DNA of 64,000 nt. Origin: Haliea sp964022665 (GTDB lineage Bacteria; Pseudomonadota; Gammaproteobacteria; Pseudomonadales; Halieaceae). Of the stretch, positions 44,636 to 53,426 are shown piece by piece; position 1 is the first letter of the stretch; each line of letters begins with the position of its first letter. The translations under genes were made by a program, and so were the position numbers. A model generated the notes under the pieces. The model did no database searches. It was given only the letters and a program-made list of their open reading frames with translations, and was not told the DNA's origin. The stretch spans positions 1-64,000 of the forward strand of contig CAXIDF010000020.1 in the NCBI GenBank assembly GCA_964022665.1, read 5' to 3'.

Positions 44636-46510
44636 ATGTTGAATAAGTATCCATTGTGGAAATATCTCCTGGTGCTGGCGGTGCTGGCGATCGGCTTGCT
44701 CTATGCCGCGCCCAACCTGTACGCGCCAGACCCGGCCCTGCAGATCACGGGGGAGAGCAGCGCCCAGATCATCGACGAGCGCACTCTCAGCCGCGTCACC
44801 GGCGCGCTGGAAGAGGCCGGCATTGAGCATTTCGGCGAAGTTATTGACCCGGGCGGCCGCAACGCGCTGGTGCGCCTCGGCGATGCGGAGCAGCAACTTA
44901 TCGCGCAGGCGAGGGTGCAGCGCGCCCTGGGCGACGGCTTCATTGTGGCATTGAACCTGGCGCCAACCACGCCTGAATGGCTCAGCGACCTGGGCGGTCA
45001 GCCCATGAAGCTGGGTCTGGATTTGAGCGGCGGCGTGCACTTCAAGCTGGAGGTGGATGTGGATGCCGCCATGGAGCGCCGGCAGGAATTCTACGAAACC
45101 GCCATTCGCCGCGCACTGCGTGACGAGCGGATCCGGGGCATCGTCGGGCGTGAGGGAGACCTGTCGGTCACAGCGCGCCTGCGCAGCGAAGAAGACCGCG
45201 AGAGCGCGCGTACACTCATCGCTGATAATCACCCTGAACTGCTGCTGGAGCGCGGCGGGGAAGGCGAGAACTGGACCATCACCGCCTCCATGACAGAGCA
45301 GATGCGCACGGAAATCGCCAATTACGCGGTGTCGCAGAACCTGACCACGCTGCGCAACCGGGTCAACGAACTGGGTGTGTCGGAGCCGCTGGTACAGCGC
45401 CAGGGACAGAGCCGTATCGTGGTGGAACTGCCCGGCATCCAGGACACCGCGGAGGCGAAGCGGATTCTGGGCACGGTGGCGAACCTCGAATTCCGCCTGG
45501 TGGCGAACCTGGATGCGCCGGAGTCGGAAAAGCAGCGCTTCGAGTACCGCAGCGAAGACCGCGCCGGCTCCTTTGAGTGGCTGGAGCGCGACATCATCAT
45601 TACCGGGGAGCGCGTAGCGAACGCCCAGGCCAGTTTCGACGAGAACGGCCGCCCCAACGTACAGATCAGCCTCGATGGCGAGGGTGGCACGCTGATGTCC
45701 CGTGCCACGCGCAACAACGTCAAGCGACGCATGGGCGTGCTGTTTATCGAACGCAAGTTCCGCACCCGCTACGAGTTGCAGGAAGATGGCAGCGAGAAAG
45801 CCGTACAAATCCCCTACGACGAACGCAAGTTGCTCACCGCTCCGGTGATTCAGTCCGCGCTCGGCGCCCAGTTCCAGATTACGGGGCTGGACAGCCCGCT
45901 GGAGGCTTCCGAGCTGGCGCTGATGCTGCGCGCAGGTGCGCTGGCGGCACCCATCTCCTTTGTTGAAGAGCGCACGGTGGGCCCATCGCTGGGCGCCGAG
46001 AACATCCGCCTCGGTGTGAAGTCGGTGCAGTTCGGCCTGGCACTGGTGGTGTTGTTCATGATTCTGTATTACCGGGTGTTCGGTGTTATCGCCGTGGTCG
46101 CCCTCGCCGCCAACCTGATATTGCTGGTGGCATTCATGTCGTTGATCGGTGCCACACTCACCTTGCCCGGCATTGCGGGTATCGTGCTTACGGTGGGTAT
46201 GGCGGTGGACGCCAACGTGCTTATTTTCTCGCGAATACGTGAGGAGCTGCGCGATGGGCGCTCGCCGCAGATGGCCATTCACTCGGGCTACGATGCCGCG
46301 CTGTCGACCATTCTTGACGCCAACATCACCACACTGATCGTGGCGGTTATTCTCTATGCAGTGGGCACCGGTCCGGTCAAGGGCTTTGCGGTCACGCTGT
46401 CGGTGGGCATTGTCACGTCGATGTTCACGGCCATCGTCGGTACGCGGGCGCTGGTGAACCTGTACTACGGTGGGCGCAAGGTGAGAACCCTGTCCATCGG
46501 GGGAGTTTGA
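44636..46510 (+). CDS. secD: Protein translocase subunit SecD
   Basis: 624 residues. A first membrane helix (about 8-25), a large periplasmic P1 domain, and five C-terminal helices (from about 455) with the SecD/RND-like motifs (GLDLSGGVHF near 122-131, GMAVDANVLIFSRIREEL in helix 4). With SecF it uses the proton gradient to help complete protein export through SecYEG. The start is followed by the expected MLNKYPLWKYLL. yajC and tgt, which normally precede secD, are absent; purL is there. secF follows after 2 bp. Confidence 0.96.
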   Translation: MLNKYPLWKYLLVLAVLAIGLLYAAPNLYAPDPALQITGESSAQIIDERTLSRVTGALEEAGIEHFGEVIDPGGRNALVRLGDAEQQLIAQARVQRALGDGFIVALNLAPTTPEWLSDLGGQPMKLGLDLSGGVHFKLEVDVDAAMERRQEFYETAIRRALRDERIRGIVGREGDLSVTARLRSEEDRESARTLIADNHPELLLERGGEGENWTITASMTEQMRTEIANYAVSQNLTTLRNRVNELGVSEPLVQRQGQSRIVVELPGIQDTAEAKRILGTVANLEFRLVANLDAPESEKQRFEYRSEDRAGSFEWLERDIIITGERVANAQASFDENGRPNVQISLDGEGGTLMSRATRNNVKRRMGVLFIERKFRTRYELQEDGSEKAVQIPYDERKLLTAPVIQSALGAQFQITGLDSPLEASELALMLRAGALAAPISFVEERTVGPSLGAENIRLGVKSVQFGLALVVLFMILYYRVFGVIAVVALAANLILLVAFMSLIGATLTLPGIAGIVLTVGMAVDANVLIFSRIREELRDGRSPQMAIHSGYDAALSTILDANITTLIVAVILYAVGTGPVKGFAVTLSVGIVTSMFTAIVGTRALVNLYYGGRKVRTLSIGGV

Positions 46511-46512
46511 GT

Positions 46513-47427
46513 ATGAAAGTGATCAATTTCATGGGCCAGCGCAAGCTCGCCATGGCCGTCTCCGCGGTGCTGCTGCTGGCCGCCATTTTCAGCCTCTCCA
46601 CGCGGCAGCTGAGCTGGGGGCTGGACTTTACCGGCGGCACCCTGGTGGAGGTGCACTACAGCGAATCGGCTGACCTGAAAGCGATCCGCTCCACCCTTGA
46701 CGGCGGCGGCTATGCCGGCTCCATTGTGGTCAGTTTCGGTACCGATCGCGACGTGCTGATTCGCCTGCCCCAGGGGCATGCCGACACCGACGGCACCGCA
46801 TTGGTGCGGCTGCTGGAGGATACCTTCGAGGGGACCGTCGAATTGCGGCGCATTGAGTTTGTTGGCCCGCAGGTCGGCGACGAGCTGCGTGAGCAGGGTG
46901 GCCTCGCCATGCTTATGGCGCTGGGCATGGTCATGCTGTATATCGGTTTTCGCTTCCAGTTCAAGTTCGCTGTGGGCGCGGTGGCGGCACTGGCGCACGA
47001 CGTCATCATCACGCTCGGCTTTTTCTCCATCATTGGCCTGGAGTTTGACCTCACGGTGCTGGCGGCGCTGCTGGCGGTGATCGGCTACTCGCTGAACGAC
47101 ACCATCGTGGTGTCGGACCGGATTCGCGAGAACTTCCGCAAGCTGCGCAAGTCCGACCCGCTGGAGGTCATCAATATTTCTCTCTCGGAAACCCTGGGGC
47201 GCACGCTGGTCACTTCGCTGACCACGCTGCTGGTGCTGGTTTGCCTGGCGCTGCTCGGCGGCGAGATGATCAAGGGCTTCGCCATCGCCCTGTTGGTGGG
47301 CGTGGTGATCGGTACCTATTCTTCGGTATACGTTGCCGCGAGCGTGCTGGTGCTGATGGGTGTGAGCAAGGAAGACCTGATGCTGCCAGTGAAGGAAGGG
47401 GCGGAACAAGACGACCTGATGCCCTAG
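46513..47427 (+). CDS. secF: Protein translocase subunit SecF
   Basis: 304 residues from the ATG at 46513, 2 bp after the secD stop. Six membrane helices; the family motifs GLDFTGGTLVEV near 38-49 and the later GYSLNDTIVVSDRIREN are intact. Forms the SecDF complex with the preceding product. Length is typical. A short hairpin follows, separating it from the convergent suhB. Confidence 0.96.
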   Translation: MKVINFMGQRKLAMAVSAVLLLAAIFSLSTRQLSWGLDFTGGTLVEVHYSESADLKAIRSTLDGGGYAGSIVVSFGTDRDVLIRLPQGHADTDGTALVRLLEDTFEGTVELRRIEFVGPQVGDELREQGGLAMLMALGMVMLYIGFRFQFKFAVGAVAALAHDVIITLGFFSIIGLEFDLTVLAALLAVIGYSLNDTIVVSDRIRENFRKLRKSDPLEVINISLSETLGRTLVTSLTTLLVLVCLALLGGEMIKGFAIALLVGVVIGTYSSVYVAASVLVLMGVSKEDLMLPVKEGAEQDDLMP

Positions 47428-47440
47428 CGGTGCTCGCGTG

Positions 47441-47463
47441 CCGGGGCGTATGAAACGCCCCGG
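47441..47463. terminator. Terminator-like hairpin between secF and suhB
   Basis: A perfect 9-bp stem, CCGGGGCGT (47441-47449) with ACGCCCCGG (47455-47463), and a 5-base loop, 13 bp after the secF stop and about 60 bp beyond the convergent suhB stop. The T run is poor on both strands (TTA only on the plus side), so termination would be weak or Rho-assisted. Confidence 0.5.
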
Positions 47464-47521
47464 TTAGGCCAGCGATCACCGACACGCGGGGCGACCACGA
47501 GGAAGGAACAGCGGTGGTTTT

Positions 47522-48319
47522 TTATTTGCCCAGCAGGGGCCTGGTCGTTTGCAACACGGCCTTGAAGCACTTCGGGTTGCCGCAGACGATGTTGCCGGAT
47601 TCCAGGTAGTTATCGGAGCCATTGATGTCGGCGACCAGGCCACCGGCTTCCCGCACCAGCAGCGCGCCCGCCGCCATGTCCCATTGCGCCAGGCCAATTT
47701 CCCAGAAGGCATCCAGGCGGCCGGCGGCCACGTAGGCCAGGTCCAGTGATGCAGCGCCCGCCCGACGGATACCCGCACACTGGCCAGCGAGCACTTCCAG
47801 GCTCTTGCTGTAGGCGCCGAGATGCTGGTCGCAATGGTCCTTGAACGGGATGCCGGTGCCCAGCAGTGCGCCGTCCAGTGAGGCGCGGCTGCTGACGCGG
47901 ATGCGGCGGCCATTGAGCTGTGCGCCGCGGCCGCGGGAGGCGGTGAACTCCTCGCGGCGTACCGGATCCACAATGACCGCGTGTTCCAGCTTGCCACGGT
48001 ACAGGCAGGCGATGGACACCGCGTAGTGCGGTATGCCGCGCAGGAAATTGGTGGTGCCGTCCAGCGGGTCGATCACCCAGCGGTATTCGGCGTTTTCGTC
48101 GCCGCTGAGGCCGCTCTCTTCACCCAGAATGGCGTGCTCGGGGTAGGCCTTGCGCAGGTGATAGATGATTTCGCGCTCGGCGTTGCGGTCCACGTCCGAC
48201 ACGAAGTCATTGACGTTTTTTTCCTGCACATCGATCCGCTCGAGTTCGTCGGAGGCACGGACGATCTGTTCGCCGGCTTTGCGCGCGGCGCGCAGCGCGA
48301 TTGTGACCATCGGTTGCAT
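47522..48319 (-). CDS. suhB: Inositol-1-monophosphatase family protein SuhB
   Basis: 265 residues from the ATG at 48319; the frame is open to 48370 through the promoter. Metal-binding motifs are intact: GEESG near 66-70, DPLDGTTNF near 84-92 and WDMAAGALLV near 215. SuhB dephosphorylates inositol phosphates and in E. coli also joins the rRNA antitermination complex. It is divergent from trmJ and convergent with secF, while in Pseudomonas slyB also lies in this interval and is missing here. Confidence 0.94.
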   Translation of the reverse strand: MQPMVTIALRAARKAGEQIVRASDELERIDVQEKNVNDFVSDVDRNAEREIIYHLRKAYPEHAILGEESGLSGDENAEYRWVIDPLDGTTNFLRGIPHYAVSIACLYRGKLEHAVIVDPVRREEFTASRGRGAQLNGRRIRVSSRASLDGALLGTGIPFKDHCDQHLGAYSKSLEVLAGQCAGIRRAGAASLDLAYVAAGRLDAFWEIGLAQWDMAAGALLVREAGGLVADINGSDNYLESGNIVCGNPKCFKAVLQTTRPLLGK

Positions 48320-48355
48320 AGCGGTTTCCTGGGAGTGCGTGTTTTGGGGCGCGCG

Positions 48356-48361
48356 ATTATA
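48356..48361 (-). promoter_or_regulatory. -10 element for suhB
   Basis: A perfect TATAAT on the minus strand, 37 bp upstream of the suhB ATG, in the 125-bp divergent gap between suhB and trmJ. The -35 partner is weak (GGATCA at 16 bp). Confidence 0.4.
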
Positions 48362-48444
48362 ACAGCACATCAGGGCCTGATCCTACCGGCAATCTGCTAC
48401 ACTTGCGCGCTTTTACAGGCTGCGCGTGTGCGCATGATTGGGCC

Positions 48445-49227
48445 ATGAATCTCGACAATATTCGTATCGTGCTGGTGAACACGTCGCATCCGGGCAACAT
48501 CGGCGGTGTGGCCCGGGCGATGAAAAACATGGGGCTTTCGCGGCTGGTGCTGGTGGAGCCTCGCCAGTACCCGGATGAGCAGGCCACCTGGCGGGCAGCC
48601 GGTGCACTGGACGTGCTGGAAGCGGCGGTGGTGTGCCCAACACTGGATGAAGCCATTGCCGACTGCCAGTTTGTGGTGGGCACCAGCGCCCGTGAACGCC
48701 GCATACCCTGGCCTCTGCTGGACCCCCGGCGTTGTGCCGAGCAGGTTGCGGCTCGCGCGGGCGACGAACAGGTCGCGTTGCTGTTCGGGCGTGAGGACCG
48801 CGGGCTGACCAACGACGAGCTGCAGCGCTGCAACCTGCACCTGCACATTCCGTCTGATCCCGCCTACAGCTCGCTGAACCTGGCGATGGCGGTGCAGATT
48901 GTCTGCTACGAACTGCGCATGCTGCACCTGGCAGGCAGCCTGCCCGTGGTCGCCGAGGACCAGTGGGACGCCCCGTTCAGTACCGCGCAAAACATGGAGC
49001 GCTTCTATGAGCACCTGGAAGAAACGCTGGTGGGTATCGGTTTCCTCGACCCGGCCGCACCCCGGCAATTGATGGTGCGCCTGCGGCGGCTGTACGGGCG
49101 CCTGCGGCTGGACGAAATGGAGCTGAACATCCTCCGCGGCATCCTCACCGAGACCCAGAAATACCTACCCGGTGCCGGCAGCGACCCCGGGCGCGGTGGC
49201 ACAGACGGCGCCGCGGACAAAAGTTGA
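48445..49227 (+). CDS. trmJ: tRNA (cytidine/uridine-2'-O)-methyltransferase TrmJ
   Basis: 260 residues from the ATG at 48445. The SPOUT methyltransferase motifs are intact: NTSHPGNIGGVARAMKNMG at 11-29, LLFGREDRGLTNDEL in motif 2 and the knot segment YSSLNLAMAVQIVCYEL. The C-terminal 90 residues are the helical extension of TrmJ. It methylates the ribose of position 32 in tRNAs using SAM. The stop codon lies inside the predicted IscR binding site that precedes iscR. cysE, found between trmJ and iscR in Pseudomonas, is missing. Confidence 0.95.
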   Translation: MNLDNIRIVLVNTSHPGNIGGVARAMKNMGLSRLVLVEPRQYPDEQATWRAAGALDVLEAAVVCPTLDEAIADCQFVVGTSARERRIPWPLLDPRRCAEQVAARAGDEQVALLFGREDRGLTNDELQRCNLHLHIPSDPAYSSLNLAMAVQIVCYELRMLHLAGSLPVVAEDQWDAPFSTAQNMERFYEHLEETLVGIGFLDPAAPRQLMVRLRRLYGRLRLDEMELNILRGILTETQKYLPGAGSDPGRGGTDGAADKS

Positions 49228-49252
49228 TCAATTTGGTGGGTTATTGCATACT
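49220..49252 (+). promoter_or_regulatory. iscR promoter with type 1 IscR binding site
   Basis: The 25 bases at 49220-49244 fit the published E. coli type 1 IscR consensus (ATASYYGACTRWWWYAGTCRRSTAT) at 19 positions, including AGTTGA on the left and GGTTAT-like right end. The site covers the -35 element TTGATC (49224-49229); CATACT (49247-49252) at 17 bp is the -10. This is the arrangement expected for repression of iscR by [2Fe-2S]-IscR. Sequence match is seen; regulation is inferred by family. Confidence 0.65.
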
Positions 49253-49279
49253 CGGGCCTTTACGTTATCGGGTATGGTC

Positions 49280-49759
49280 ATGCGGCTGACAACCAAGGGA
49301 CGCTATGCAGTGACGGCAATGCTGGATCTGGCTCTCCACGGACAGCAGGGGCCGGTAAGTCTCGCGGAAATTTCCGGCCGCCAGGCGATCTCACTGTCGT
49401 ATCTGGAACAGCTCTTCGCGCGCCTGCGTCGGCGCGACCTGGTGAGCAGCGTGCGCGGCCCGGGCGGCGGCTATCGGCTGGGCCGTGAAAGTGAAGCGAT
49501 TTATGTTGCGCAGATTATCGATGCGGTCGATGAGGCCGTCGACGCCACTGGCTGTGGCGGCAAGGCCGACTGCCAGCAGGGCGAGGTCTGCCTCACGCAT
49601 CACCTGTGGCAGGACCTGAGCGACCAGATTCACGGCTTCCTCAGCCAGATCAGCCTGGCGACCCTGGTGGAGCGCCGCGAAGTGCGCCACATTTCCTCCC
49701 GGCAGGATGCCCGCGCGCGCGTGAACCCGGAGAGCCTTGTCGCCCTGCGGGAACTGTAA
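49280..49759 (+). CDS. iscR: Fe-S cluster assembly transcriptional regulator IscR
   Basis: 159 residues from the ATG at 49280 (MRLTTKGRYAVTAML); an ATG two codons earlier is also possible. Rrf2 winged-helix domain 1-80 with recognition helix segment SLSYLEQLFARLRRRDLV. The [2Fe-2S] ligands are at the E. coli positions: Cys92, Cys98, Cys104 and His107. It senses cluster status and represses its own promoter, where a matching site is visible. The following gene is iscS after 25 bp. Confidence 0.96.
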   Translation: MRLTTKGRYAVTAMLDLALHGQQGPVSLAEISGRQAISLSYLEQLFARLRRRDLVSSVRGPGGGYRLGRESEAIYVAQIIDAVDEAVDATGCGGKADCQQGEVCLTHHLWQDLSDQIHGFLSQISLATLVERREVRHISSRQDARARVNPESLVALREL

Positions 49760-49784
49760 TCCCGGCGTTGGCCCCTGGATAACC

Positions 49785-50936
49785 ATGCAAGCACCCGTTT
49801 ATTTCGATTATCTCGCCTCGACCCCGGTAGACCCGCGGGTTGCTGAGGCTATGGCCAGCTGCCTGACCCTGGAGGGCAATTTCGGTAACCCCGCTTCGCG
49901 CTCCCATGTTTACGGTTGGCGAGCCGAACAGGCAGTGGAGCAGGCACGGCGCGACCTTGCGGACCTGATCCACGCCGACCCGCGCGAGCTGGTATGGACG
50001 TCCGGTGCCACCGAGTCGGACAACCTGGCCATCAAGGGGGCTGCCGCACTGGCCACCGACCGCCGCCACCTGGTGACCTCTCGCATTGAGCACAAAGCGG
50101 TGATTGACACCTGTGCCTGGCTGGAGCAACAGGGCTGGGAGGTGACCTGGCTGACGCCGGGGCCGGATGGCCTGACCAGCCCGGAGAGCGTGGCCGCTGC
50201 GGTGCGCCCCGACACGCTCATGGTAAGCATCATGCACGCCAACAATGAGCTGGGCACCGTCAACGACATCGCCGCCATCGGCGCCTGCGTGCGCGAGAAC
50301 GGCGCGTTATTTCATGTCGACGCGGCGCAGAGTGTGGGCAAGATTCCTCTCGATATGGGGCAGCTGCCGGTTGATCTGCTGTCCATGTCGGCGCATAAAT
50401 TCTATGGCCCCAAGGGCATCGGCGCGCTCTATGTCCGGCGCCAGCCAAGGGTGCAACTGCAGGCCCAGATCCACGGCGGCGGGCACGAGCGGGGCATGCG
50501 CTCAGGTACTCTGGCGACACATCAGATCGTCGGCATGGGTGAAGCCGCGCGCCTGGCCACCGCCGAGCTGGCGGCTGAGAGCGAGCGTCTGCTCGCGCTG
50601 CGCGAGCGCCTATGGCGCGGTGTAGCAGCCATTGGTGGCGTGCAGCTGAACGGCCACCCTGAGCGGCGCCTGCCGGGTGCCCTTAGCGTGAGTGTGGAGG
50701 GCGTGGACGGGGAAACCCTGTTGATGGCCCTGCGCGAACTGGCGTTGTCCAGCGGCTCCGCCTGCAATTCCGAGAGCCTAGAGCCATCCTACGTATTGCG
50801 TGCTATCGGTGTGCCGGATTCCCTGGCGCACAGCACCCTGCGCCTGTGCTGTGGCCGGTTTACCACCGGGGAGGATGTCGACCACGCTATCGCCCACCTG
50901 CAGGACGTTATCGGTCGCCTGCGTCAGCGCGTTTAG
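49785..50936 (+). CDS. iscS: Cysteine desulfurase IscS, C-terminally short
   Basis: 383 residues from the ATG at 49785. PLP-binding Lys205 (SAHKFYGPKG) and active-site Cys327 in the flexible loop SSGSACNSESLEPSYVLRA align with E. coli Lys206 and Cys328. The protein ends at IGRLRQRV, about 20 residues before the E. coli C-terminus, whose tail is part of the IscU-docking surface. iscU, iscA, hscB, hscA and fdx do not follow; ndk does. It supplies sulfur, probably for tRNA thiolation, thiamine or another assembly system (inference). Confidence 0.93.
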   Translation: MQAPVYFDYLASTPVDPRVAEAMASCLTLEGNFGNPASRSHVYGWRAEQAVEQARRDLADLIHADPRELVWTSGATESDNLAIKGAAALATDRRHLVTSRIEHKAVIDTCAWLEQQGWEVTWLTPGPDGLTSPESVAAAVRPDTLMVSIMHANNELGTVNDIAAIGACVRENGALFHVDAAQSVGKIPLDMGQLPVDLLSMSAHKFYGPKGIGALYVRRQPRVQLQAQIHGGGHERGMRSGTLATHQIVGMGEAARLATAELAAESERLLALRERLWRGVAAIGGVQLNGHPERRLPGALSVSVEGVDGETLLMALRELALSSGSACNSESLEPSYVLRAIGVPDSLAHSTLRLCCGRFTTGEDVDHAIAHLQDVIGRLRQRV

Positions 50937-50939
50937 CGC

Positions 50940-50968
50940 GTGAAACCGGGCCGTAAAGCCCGTATAAT
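50940..50968 (+). promoter_or_regulatory. Predicted promoter of ndk
   Basis: GTGAAA (50940-50945) and a perfect TATAAT (50963-50968) are 17 bp apart, in the 97-bp gap after iscS. It would let ndk and the downstream housekeeping genes be transcribed independently of the IscR-controlled promoter. A short GGGGC/GCCCC hairpin follows in the leader. Confidence 0.5.
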
Positions 50969-51033
50969 TGCGCGGTTTTCACCCTGGGGCCCGCTGCCCC
51001 GATTCATTTTCTGAAATCTTTGGAGAAAGTCAG

Positions 51034-51462
51034 ATGGCTGTTGAGCGTACCTTGTCTATCGTGAAGCCCGATGCTGTGGCAAAAAACGTAATTGGGCAGA
51101 TTTATTCACGGTTCGAGTCCGCGGGCCTGCGCGTGGTTGCGGCAAGAATGCTGCGCCTGAGCGACGCCGTTGCCGGTGGTTTCTACGCCGAGCACAGCGA
51201 ACGTCCTTTCTTCCCCGCGCTGATCGAGTTCATGACCTCCGGCCCGGTCATGGTACAGGTGCTGGAAGGCGAGAACGCCATTGCCCGCAACCGGGAGTTG
51301 ATGGGCGCCACCAACCCGAAAGATGCGGACGCGGGCACCATTCGTGCCGACTTCGCCGAGTCCATCGATGCCAACGCCGTGCACGGTTCAGACTCCCCGG
51401 CATCAGCCGAGCGGGAAATCGCCTATTTCTTCGCCGCCAGCGACCTCTGCGGTCGCGGCTGA
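51034..51462 (+). CDS. ndk: Nucleoside diphosphate kinase
   Basis: 142 residues from the ATG at 51034 with GGAG 8 bp upstream. Catalytic His117 lies in NAVHGSDSPASAEREIAYFF, and the N-terminal ERTLSIVKPDAV is diagnostic. It transfers gamma-phosphate among nucleoside triphosphates to balance NTP and dNTP pools. In Pseudomonas it follows the complete isc cluster; here it follows iscS directly. rlmN begins 24 bp later. Confidence 0.97.
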   Translation: MAVERTLSIVKPDAVAKNVIGQIYSRFESAGLRVVAARMLRLSDAVAGGFYAEHSERPFFPALIEFMTSGPVMVQVLEGENAIARNRELMGATNPKDADAGTIRADFAESIDANAVHGSDSPASAEREIAYFFAASDLCGRG

Positions 51463-51486
51463 GAACAGGCTGCAGGTCGACTCATC

Positions 51487-52635
51487 ATGAACGCCACCGT
51501 TATCGCCTCGTCTGACGCCCCCGGCAGGGTCAACCTGCTGGGCATGACGCAGTTGCAGCTGGAGCAATTTTTCCTTGATCTCGGGGAGAAGAAGTTCCGC
51601 GCGCAGCAGGTGATGAAATGGATGCATCACGCGGGTGTTATCGACATCGAGGCGATGTCCAACCTGGGCAAGGCGCTGCGCGAAAAGCTGCAGCGGGTTG
51701 CCGAGGTGCGCCCGCCGGAGATCGTCAGCCAGCTGGATTCGGCCGACGGCACCCGTAAATGGGCGATTCGGGTGGGCGGTGGTGGCCTGGTGGAAGCCGT
51801 GCTGATTCCCGAAGGGGGACGCGCCACGCTCTGTGTTTCGTCGCAGGTGGGTTGCAGCCTCGACTGCAGCTTCTGCTCGACCGGCAAGCAGGGCTTCGAG
51901 CGCGACCTCACCGCGGCAGAAATCATCGGCCAGGTGTGGCTGGCCATAAAGTCCTACGATGCATTCCAGGCCGGCAACCGCCGCGTGGTCACCAATGTGG
52001 TGATGATGGGGATGGGCGAGCCCCTGCTGAACTTCGACAACGTGGTCGCGTCCATGGACCTGATGATGTCGGACCTGGGTTACGGTATCTCCAAGCGTCG
52101 CGTCACCCTGAGCACCTCTGGTGTGGTGCCGGCGCTGGACCGTCTGGCCAAGGTCAGCGAGGCGTCCCTGGCGATTTCTTTGCATGCCCCCAATGATGCG
52201 CTGCGCAACCAGCTGGTGCCCATCAATCGCAAGTATCCGATAGCAGAGCTGCTGCGCAGCGCGCGCGCCTATATCGACGCGCAGGCCGACAGCAAACGCG
52301 TGGTGACTGTCGAGTACACCCTGATTGCCGGGGTCAACGACCAGCTGGAGCATGCGCACGAATTGGCCCTGTTGCTGGCGGACTTCCCCTGCAAGGTCAA
52401 TCTGATTCCCTTCAACAGCTTCCCCCAGTCGGATTATCAGCGCCCCAGCGGTAACGCGGTGTCGCGCTTCTGGCAGGTGCTGGTGGATGCGGGGTACATT
52501 GTCACGATACGCACCACCCGTGGCGATGATATTGCAGCCGCCTGCGGCCAGTTGGTCGGCCAGGTTGTGGATCGCACCCGGCGCAGCGAGCGCTACCGGG
52601 CGGCCGGACAGGCCGCGGAGGTTGAAGCACGATGA
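51487..52635 (+). CDS. rlmN: 23S rRNA/tRNA adenine-2 methyltransferase RlmN
   Basis: 382 residues. Radical-SAM cluster ligands are Cys123, Cys127 and Cys130 (GCSLDCSFCSTGKQGFER), and the two methyl-carrying residues are represented, with the late Cys in RGDDIAAACGQL. It methylates C2 of A2503 in 23S rRNA and A37 in some tRNAs. It needs a [4Fe-4S] cluster although the local isc machinery is incomplete. Its stop overlaps the pilW start (ATGA). Confidence 0.96.
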   Translation: MNATVIASSDAPGRVNLLGMTQLQLEQFFLDLGEKKFRAQQVMKWMHHAGVIDIEAMSNLGKALREKLQRVAEVRPPEIVSQLDSADGTRKWAIRVGGGGLVEAVLIPEGGRATLCVSSQVGCSLDCSFCSTGKQGFERDLTAAEIIGQVWLAIKSYDAFQAGNRRVVTNVVMMGMGEPLLNFDNVVASMDLMMSDLGYGISKRRVTLSTSGVVPALDRLAKVSEASLAISLHAPNDALRNQLVPINRKYPIAELLRSARAYIDAQADSKRVVTVEYTLIAGVNDQLEHAHELALLLADFPCKVNLIPFNSFPQSDYQRPSGNAVSRFWQVLVDAGYIVTIRTTRGDDIAAACGQLVGQVVDRTRRSERYRAAGQAAEVEAR

Positions 52636-53426
52636 CAACGTTACCCCGGCGGACCACCCGTCCGCTGTGCTTCACCTGGCTGCTGGCTGCATTGCTGCTC
52701 ACCGGCTGCGTCACCACCACAGACAGCGTGTACACCAATCCGCCCTCCCCGGAAGACGCGCTGGAACGCCGGGTATCGCTGGCGCGCCAATACATCGGCG
52801 AGCGCGATTGGGAGAATGCCAAGCGCAACCTTGCCCAGGCGGTAAAAATCGATGACCGCAATGCGGAGGTCCACGAGGCTTTTGCGCTGGTCTACCAGAG
52901 CACCGGGGAGAAGGAGCTGGCGGAGGAAAGCTTTGAAAAAGCCATTCGTCTGCAGCGCGATTTCTCCCGTGCGCGCAACAACTATGCCGCCTTCCTGTTT
53001 TCCGAACAGCGCTACGCGGATGCCGAGAAGCAGCTGGATTACGTGGTGAAAGACACACTCTACAGCGCCCGGCCGCTGGCGTTTGTGAACCTCGGCCTGT
53101 GCCAGCTGCAGCTGGGCAAGCGTCTGGAGGCGGAGGAGTCCTTCGGTCGCGCACTGTCAATGGACCGCGTGAATACGATTGCCCTGCTGGAGCTCGCCAT
53201 TCTGAAGTACGAGGACGGTGACTATCGCATTGCGGAACGCTACTACGGTACCTATCGCACGGCGGTTCGACCGCAGAGTCCGCGAGGCTTGTGGCTGGGC
53301 GTGCGCCTCGCCCGTGCTACCGGCGACAAGGACGGCGAAAGCAGCTACGCCCTCGCCCTGAGCAGCCTGTACCCGCAGTCTCCCGAATTTCAGGAATACC
53401 AGCGGACGCTGAACAGTGGGCAGTAA
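52632..53426 (+). CDS. pilW: Type IV pilus biogenesis/stability lipoprotein PilW (PilF)
   Basis: 264 residues. Lipobox LLTGC places the lipidated Cys at 26. The rest is six or so TPR units (about 45-255), such as AEVHEAFALVYQSTGEKELAEESFEKAI. In Pseudomonas PilF localises and assembles the PilQ secretin in the outer membrane. Translationally coupled to rlmN and followed by the rodZ-like gene with an 11-bp overlap, the standard order for the group. Confidence 0.92.
   Translation: MTTLPRRTTRPLCFTWLLAALLLTGCVTTTDSVYTNPPSPEDALERRVSLARQYIGERDWENAKRNLAQAVKIDDRNAEVHEAFALVYQSTGEKELAEESFEKAIRLQRDFSRARNNYAAFLFSEQRYADAEKQLDYVVKDTLYSARPLAFVNLGLCQLQLGKRLEAEESFGRALSMDRVNTIALLELAILKYEDGDYRIAERYYGTYRTAVRPQSPRGLWLGVRLARATGDKDGESSYALALSSLYPQSPEFQEYQRTLNSGQ

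Noticed and set aside
51403..52638. 411-residue open frame on the minus strand
   Set aside because: Antisense to rlmN; no ribosome-binding site or family match.
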